Source: Pseudomonas sp.
GTDB taxonomy: Bacteria; Pseudomonadota; Gammaproteobacteria; Pseudomonadales; Pseudomonadaceae
Direction of reading: 5' to 3'
Assembly (NCBI GenBank): GCA_029239415.1
Contig: JAQZAY010000157.1
Coordinates: 1 to 8,221 of the forward strand
Length of the DNA: 8,221 bases
In this document: one piece after another, positions 5,472-8,221 of the stretch
Layout: the number at the start of each line of letters is the position of its first letter
Numbering within the stretch: position 1 is the first letter of the stretch
Position numbers and translations under genes: made by a program
Notes under the pieces: generated by a model
Seen by the model: the letters and a program-made list of their open reading frames with translations, nothing else
Told to the model about the DNA's origin: nothing
The model's database searches: none

Positions 5472-6086
5472 ATGTCAGACAACCTTCTCACCCAGGATGA
5501 GCTGGATTTCATCCTGGACATGCAGCGACTTCCTCAGGTCAGCGCGGCCGATCCAGGGCCAGGCCTGCGCGTGGACGGCGATCGACGGGTCCAGGAGCTG
5601 CTCACCCGTCTGGTCGGCCATGACCAGGTCACCTTGCAGGCGCACGTCAACAACCAGCAGATCAGTTTCCCGTTGCACCTGGTGGAAGACGAATTCCACA
5701 CCCTGCACCTGCAGTTGGGCATGCCCGACATCTACGAGGACGGGCCCCTGTTGCGGCCCTGGCGCCTGACGCTGGAGACGCCGGTCGCCTTGCTCGACGA
5801 CCGTGATCGTGCCAGTCGACTGTGGGTCCGCGACATCTCGTTCAAAGGGGTGCTGCTGGAGGCGCAGGGCACGGCCAGAACGCCCACGCGCTTCAACATG
5901 CGCTTCGCGCCACCAGGCGAGCTGCCGATTCGCCTGCGCGGCCTCAAGCGTCGGCAGATCGACAGTCGCCTGGCCGCCTACGACCTGAGTGAAAGCGCCG
6001 AGGACGAGATCGAGCGTTTGCGCGATTACATTCTCCAGGCGCACCGCCGCGTGCATCCGGATGTGCATGACCCGCTGCTGGAGTGA
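5472..6086 (+). CDS. PilZ-domain protein with FliM-like N-terminal peptide
   Basis: The 204-residue cytosolic protein carries a YcgR-like arrangement: an N-terminal beta-rich region (about 35-90) and then a PilZ domain (about 93-190). The second c-di-GMP motif DxSxxG is intact as DISFKG (121-126). The first motif is not the usual RxxxR. The matching place reads LLRPWRLTLETPV (93-105), with arginines only three apart (Arg95, Arg98), so binding may be altered. The extreme N-terminus MSDNLLTQDELDFILDM resembles the CheY-binding tip of FliM. The start is the ATG at 5472, with only a weak ribosome site. It stands alone between divergent flavodoxin and the folM operon, with no flagellar or pilus genes beside it. 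The role in motility or surface behaviour is an inference from the domain. Confidence 0.82.
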   Translation: MSDNLLTQDELDFILDMQRLPQVSAADPGPGLRVDGDRRVQELLTRLVGHDQVTLQAHVNNQQISFPLHLVEDEFHTLHLQLGMPDIYEDGPLLRPWRLTLETPVALLDDRDRASRLWVRDISFKGVLLEAQGTARTPTRFNMRFAPPGELPIRLRGLKRRQIDSRLAAYDLSESAEDEIERLRDYILQAHRRVHPDVHDPLLE

Positions 6087-6166
6087 GGCTTGAGCGCCAC
6101 GCTGCGGCGGCCTTGAAAGCAACCGGACCTGCCTGCCCCGGCCTGCGCGCGGGCCTGCACTTCGGT

Positions 6167-6172
6167 TATGCT
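6167..6172 (+). promoter_or_regulatory. Possible -10 element upstream of folM
   Basis: TATGCT, in the context GGTTATGCTCG, fits a pseudomonad -10. Transcription would start near 6179, ahead of a GGAAC ribosome-like site at 6188 and the folM starts. No clear -35 is seen. The ATG within this element (6168) is therefore unlikely to be the folM start. Confidence 0.35.
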
Positions 6173-6215
6173 CGACGACCTTCACACGGAACAGACAGCG
6201 TTGACCACCCAGCAC

Positions 6216-6908
6216 ATGAACAGCCCCATTCTCGTCACCGGCGCCAGTCAGCGCGTCGGGCTGGCCCTGGCACTCGCGCTGGCCAAGGCCGGCCATACTG
6301 TGATCGGCACCAGCCGCCGCATCGGCACCGAGGCCGCACACCCGAACATCATCCCGTTCCAGGCCGACCTGTGCGTGCCGGCCGAGCGCCAGACGCTGAT
6401 CGACCATCTGCGCAACGACTACCCTGGCCTGCGCGCGATCGTGCACAACGCCTCGCTCTGGCTGGACGATGGCCTGGATAACCTGCAGACCATGTTCCAA
6501 TTGCACGTCGAGGCGCCCTATCACCTCAACCTGGCGCTGGGTGAACAGCTGGGAAAGGTCGAGAAGGCCGACATCATCCATGTGTGCGACGAGACGTCGT
6601 CACGCGGCAGCAAGAGCCACATTGGCTATGCCGCGACCAAGGCCGCGCTGCAGAACATGGTGCTGTCGTTCGCCGAGAAGTATGCCCCCACCGTGCGGGT
6701 CAACGGGATCCTGCCGGGTCTGCTGATCTTCAAGGAAGACGGCGACCAGGCCTACCGTGAGCACGCCTTGAAAAAAGCCCTGCTGGAGTTCGAGCCAGGC
6801 GCCGGCCCCTTGGTCGATGCCGTGATGTTCCTGCTCGAAAGCCGCTACAGCACCGGAAGCCAGGTGGTCATCAACGGTGGCCGCCATCTGAAGAACCGAA
6901 TCGCCTAG
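6216..6908 (+). CDS. folM: Dihydromonapterin reductase / pteridine reductase (SDR family)
   Basis: The 230-residue (from ATG 6216) short-chain dehydrogenase likely reduces dihydromonapterin to tetrahydromonapterin with NADPH, with some dihydrofolate reductase activity known for FolM. The Rossmann motif is TGASQRVG (8-15), the TGxxxRxG form of pteridine reductases. HNAS (77-80) replaces the NNAG motif. Catalytic Tyr138 and Lys142 lie in YAATK, and Asp125 sits 13 residues before the Tyr, where classical SDRs have Ser and PTR1 has Asp. VNGILPGLLIF (162-172) and INGGRHLKNR (219-228) are FolM-like. The start is uncertain. TTG at 6201 (235 residues) has a better upstream GGAAC. ATG 6216 has no ribosome site but fits typical N-termini. 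It is first in the folM-DUF1244-hopJ operon. Confidence 0.88.
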   Translation: MNSPILVTGASQRVGLALALALAKAGHTVIGTSRRIGTEAAHPNIIPFQADLCVPAERQTLIDHLRNDYPGLRAIVHNASLWLDDGLDNLQTMFQLHVEAPYHLNLALGEQLGKVEKADIIHVCDETSSRGSKSHIGYAATKAALQNMVLSFAEKYAPTVRVNGILPGLLIFKEDGDQAYREHALKKALLEFEPGAGPLVDAVMFLLESRYSTGSQVVINGGRHLKNRIA

Positions 6909-6916
6909 GAGTCGCC

Positions 6917-7213
6917 ATGACACCCCAACAACAGCTCGAACTCGAGGCCGCCGCGTTCCGTCGCCTGGTCGAACACCTGCGCAGTCGCACCGACGTGCAG
7001 AACATCGACCTGATGAGCCTGTCGGGCTTCTGCCGCAACTGCCTGTCGAAATGGTACAAGGCCGCCGCCGACGAACGGCAGCTCGACCTGAGCCTGGACG
7101 ATGCCCGCGAAGCGGTGTACGGCATGCCCTATGCCGAATGGAAAGACCGTTACCAGACCGACGCCAGCCCTGCCCAACAGGCGGCCTTCGAACAAGGAAA
7201 ACCCCGTGACTGA
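6917..7213 (+). CDS. DUF1244 family protein
   Basis: The 98-residue protein matches the DUF1244 family as I know it: an alpha-helical start, then the conserved block GFCRNCLSKWY (37-47) with a CxxC pair (Cys39, Cys42), then YGMPYAEWKDRYQ (68-80). No biochemical role is established to my knowledge. The CxxC could bind metal or be redox active, but only two cysteines are present, so a mononuclear zinc site would need His/Asp help or dimerisation. The start ATG 6917 has an excellent AGGAG (6907-6911) that overlaps the folM stop, only 8 bases away, so it is co-transcribed with folM. It overlaps the next gene by 8 bases, tying expression to the HopJ protein. Confidence 0.88.
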   Translation: MTPQQQLELEAAAFRRLVEHLRSRTDVQNIDLMSLSGFCRNCLSKWYKAAADERQLDLSLDDAREAVYGMPYAEWKDRYQTDASPAQQAAFEQGKPRD

Positions 7214-7547
7214 CCTGGCCACCCTGCGCGAGCGCCTGACCACCGGCGAGCACGCCTTCGCCGATACGCTGGCGTTCATCGCCGAACACTACCGCTACAC
7301 GCCGCAAGCGTTCGACAACGGCGGCGTGCACAACGCCGCTGGGCAGAACGAGGGCTCCTGCAAGACCCTGGGCCTGGCCGTGCTCGAGGGCCTGAGCGAC
7401 CAGGAAGCCTTGCTGGCGTTCGGCGAGCATTACCGCAGCGTGCAGGCCACGCCGGACGGTAGCGACCATGCCAACATCCGGGCGCTGATCGCCTACGGTC
7501 TGGCTGGCGTCACCTTCACCGAACAGCCGCTGCAACGCCTGGCCTGA
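7206..7547 (+). CDS. HopJ type III effector family protein (probable housekeeping homologue)
   Basis: The 113-residue protein starts with GTG at 7206, preceded by AAGGAAA (7194-7200). The upstream in-frame ATG at 7101 lies inside DUF1244 and gives a non-family N-terminus. Signatures of the HopJ family are HYRYTPQAFDNGGVHNAAGQNEGSCK (28-53) and FGEHYRSVQATPDGSDHANIRALIAYG (72-98). The family is named after a Pseudomonas syringae secreted candidate but occurs widely in bacteria without type III secretion. No secretion genes are near, and the gene sits in a folM operon, so an intracellular role is more likely. The conserved Asn/Gly/Cys/His residues suggest a ligand or active site. No function is known to me. 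The GTGACTGA overlap with DUF1244 implies translational coupling. Confidence 0.87.
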   Translation: MTDLATLRERLTTGEHAFADTLAFIAEHYRYTPQAFDNGGVHNAAGQNEGSCKTLGLAVLEGLSDQEALLAFGEHYRSVQATPDGSDHANIRALIAYGLAGVTFTEQPLQRLA

Positions 7548-7563
7548 CACGAGGCTCGCAGAC

Positions 7564-7590
7564 CCTGGCCTGGCGCACGTCCAGGCCAGG
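7564..7590. terminator. Perfect 10-bp stem-loop between convergent genes
   Basis: CCTGGCCTGG (7564-7573) and CCAGGCCAGG (7581-7590) form a perfect GC-rich stem around the 7-base loop CGCACGT. It lies 16 bases after the hopJ stop and 6 bases before the end of the convergent GNAT gene, so it can fold in both transcripts. Neither side has a T-run, so it is not a textbook rho-independent terminator. A bidirectional stop or 3'-end protection is the likely role. Confidence 0.5.
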
Positions 7591-7596
7591 ATCGCT

Positions 7597-8221
7597 TCAC
7601 GCCGTGGCCGCGGCGCGCACGAGCGGCCGGCATAGCTGCTCCAGGCGCGAGCCTTGGTAGGTGGTTTCGCGGAAGAAGCGCCAGCGTCCGAACAGCCCGT
7701 ACACATGGGTGATCCGTCCCATTTCGACATAGCCCATGCGCATGTGCAGACGCATGGCCGGCACGTTGTGGCTTTCGACCACATCGATCGTCGTGGTGCA
7801 GCCCTTCTCGCGCATGCATTCCCACATGGTCAACTGCGCGGTCTGCGACAGGCGCGTGCCGTAGTAACGGCGGATCAGCTCTCCGCTGTGGGCGAAATAC
7901 TGCCCTGGCGCGACCTTGAACGTGCAGCCGTAGTAGTGCTTGTCGTAGTAATCGTCCGTGGTCGACCACATCACGCCCACCACATCGCCGGCTTCGTCTA
8001 CCCACATGTGACCGACATGACCTTGTTCGGCAAACTCGCGCATGACGCCTACACGGTCACCGAAGTGGCGTTCGAACCGGTGGACGTTCTCAGGTGTGAT
8101 GTCGAGGCGGGTGAGCGGTGGATGCTCACGCAGTTTGAACCGCTCGATCGGCATGCTCAGGTCACGCTCGGTCCAGATCAGTTCCCAGTGAAAGAACACG
8201 TACCGTTCGAAGGCCGTCTTC
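7597..8221 (-). CDS. GNAT family N-acetyltransferase (5' end cut by right edge)
   Basis: At least 207 codons are open to the window edge. Residues below are counted from the GTG codon at 8199. A GNAT fold is suggested by strand GDVVGVMWST (71-80), the helix after ELIRRYYGTRLSQTAQLTMWECMRE (107-131), strand CTTTIDVV (134-141), and motif-B-like NVPAMRLHMRMGYVEMG (145-161). The acetyl-CoA loop, normally [QR]xxGx[GA], reads RYYGTR (111-116), so it is atypical. The acceptor substrate is unknown. The reading frame upstream of 8199 (TAFERYVFFHWELIWTERDL) looks like true coding sequence, so the real start is probably outside the window. Internal ATG 8154 (MPIERF) is possible but has no ribosome site. 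It converges on the folM operon and is a separate unit. Confidence 0.72.
   Translation of the reverse strand, partial: KTAFERYVFFHWELIWTERDLSMPIERFKLREHPPLTRLDITPENVHRFERHFGDRVGVMREFAEQGHVGHMWVDEAGDVVGVMWSTTDDYYDKHYYGCTFKVAPGQYFAHSGELIRRYYGTRLSQTAQLTMWECMREKGCTTTIDVVESHNVPAMRLHMRMGYVEMGRITHVYGLFGRWRFFRETTYQGSRLEQLCRPLVRAAATA

Noticed and set aside
5475..6581. Long minus-strand reading frame of 368 codons opposite the PilZ and folM genes
   Set aside because: It is opposite two recognisable genes, has a low-complexity Gln/Arg/Val-rich composition, and matches no family I know. High-GC DNA gives such shadows.
7206..7547. HopJ as a secreted virulence effector
   Set aside because: No type III secretion genes or hrp-type promoter are nearby. 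The gene is embedded in a metabolic operon, and the family is widespread in non-pathogens.
6600..7784. Minus-strand frame of 394 codons opposite folM, DUF1244, hopJ and part of the GNAT gene
   Set aside because: It crosses four genes with clear protein signatures and has no domain of its own.

Overview
The window looks like chromosomal DNA of a Pseudomonas, most likely from the putida/fluorescens side of the genus. It has high GC, a homogentisate operon hmgA-fahA-maiA divergent from an IclR-type regulator, Pseudomonas-type REP palindromes (GTGGGAGCGGGCTTGCCCGCGAT type), and a folM-DUF1244-HopJ gene trio. Species identity is an inference from gene content and was not tested by any search.

Layout. 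Positions 1-91 hold the 3' tail of an IS3-family transposase and the probable right end of that element. Positions 92-311 are a REP-rich spacer. Positions 312-3549 (minus strand) carry the last three steps of phenylalanine/tyrosine breakdown as one tightly packed operon, transcribed hmgA, then fahA, then maiA: homogentisate to maleylacetoacetate, to fumarylacetoacetate, to fumarate plus acetoacetate. The transcription order differs from the reaction order, since the hydrolase (fahA) precedes the isomerase (maiA). Positions 3550-3720 are a divergent control region with an array of phased operator half-sites, one promoter for each direction, and then the regulator hmgR (3721-4512, plus).

Positions 4513-4764 are a structured intergenic stretch with a good rho-independent terminator, and are a candidate small-RNA locus. 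A MioC-like flavodoxin follows (4765-5220, minus). A divergent 250-base spacer leads to a PilZ-domain protein (5472-6086, plus) whose N-terminus resembles the CheY-binding peptide of FliM. Next is a three-gene plus-strand operon (about 6201/6216-7547): a pteridine reductase of the FolM type, a DUF1244 protein with a CxxC motif, and a HopJ-family protein. DUF1244 and HopJ overlap by 8 bases. A 10-bp perfect stem-loop separates this operon from a convergent GNAT acetyltransferase gene (7597 to the right edge, minus) that is cut by the window.

How the genes connect. HmgR probably represses hmgA-fahA-maiA until homogentisate accumulates. FolM makes tetrahydromonapterin, known in Pseudomonas as the pterin cofactor of phenylalanine hydroxylase, so it plausibly feeds the same phenylalanine-to-homogentisate route. 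I see no large undescribed multi-gene system. The parts most worth checking are the operator array, the candidate sRNA and the FliM-like tip of the PilZ protein.
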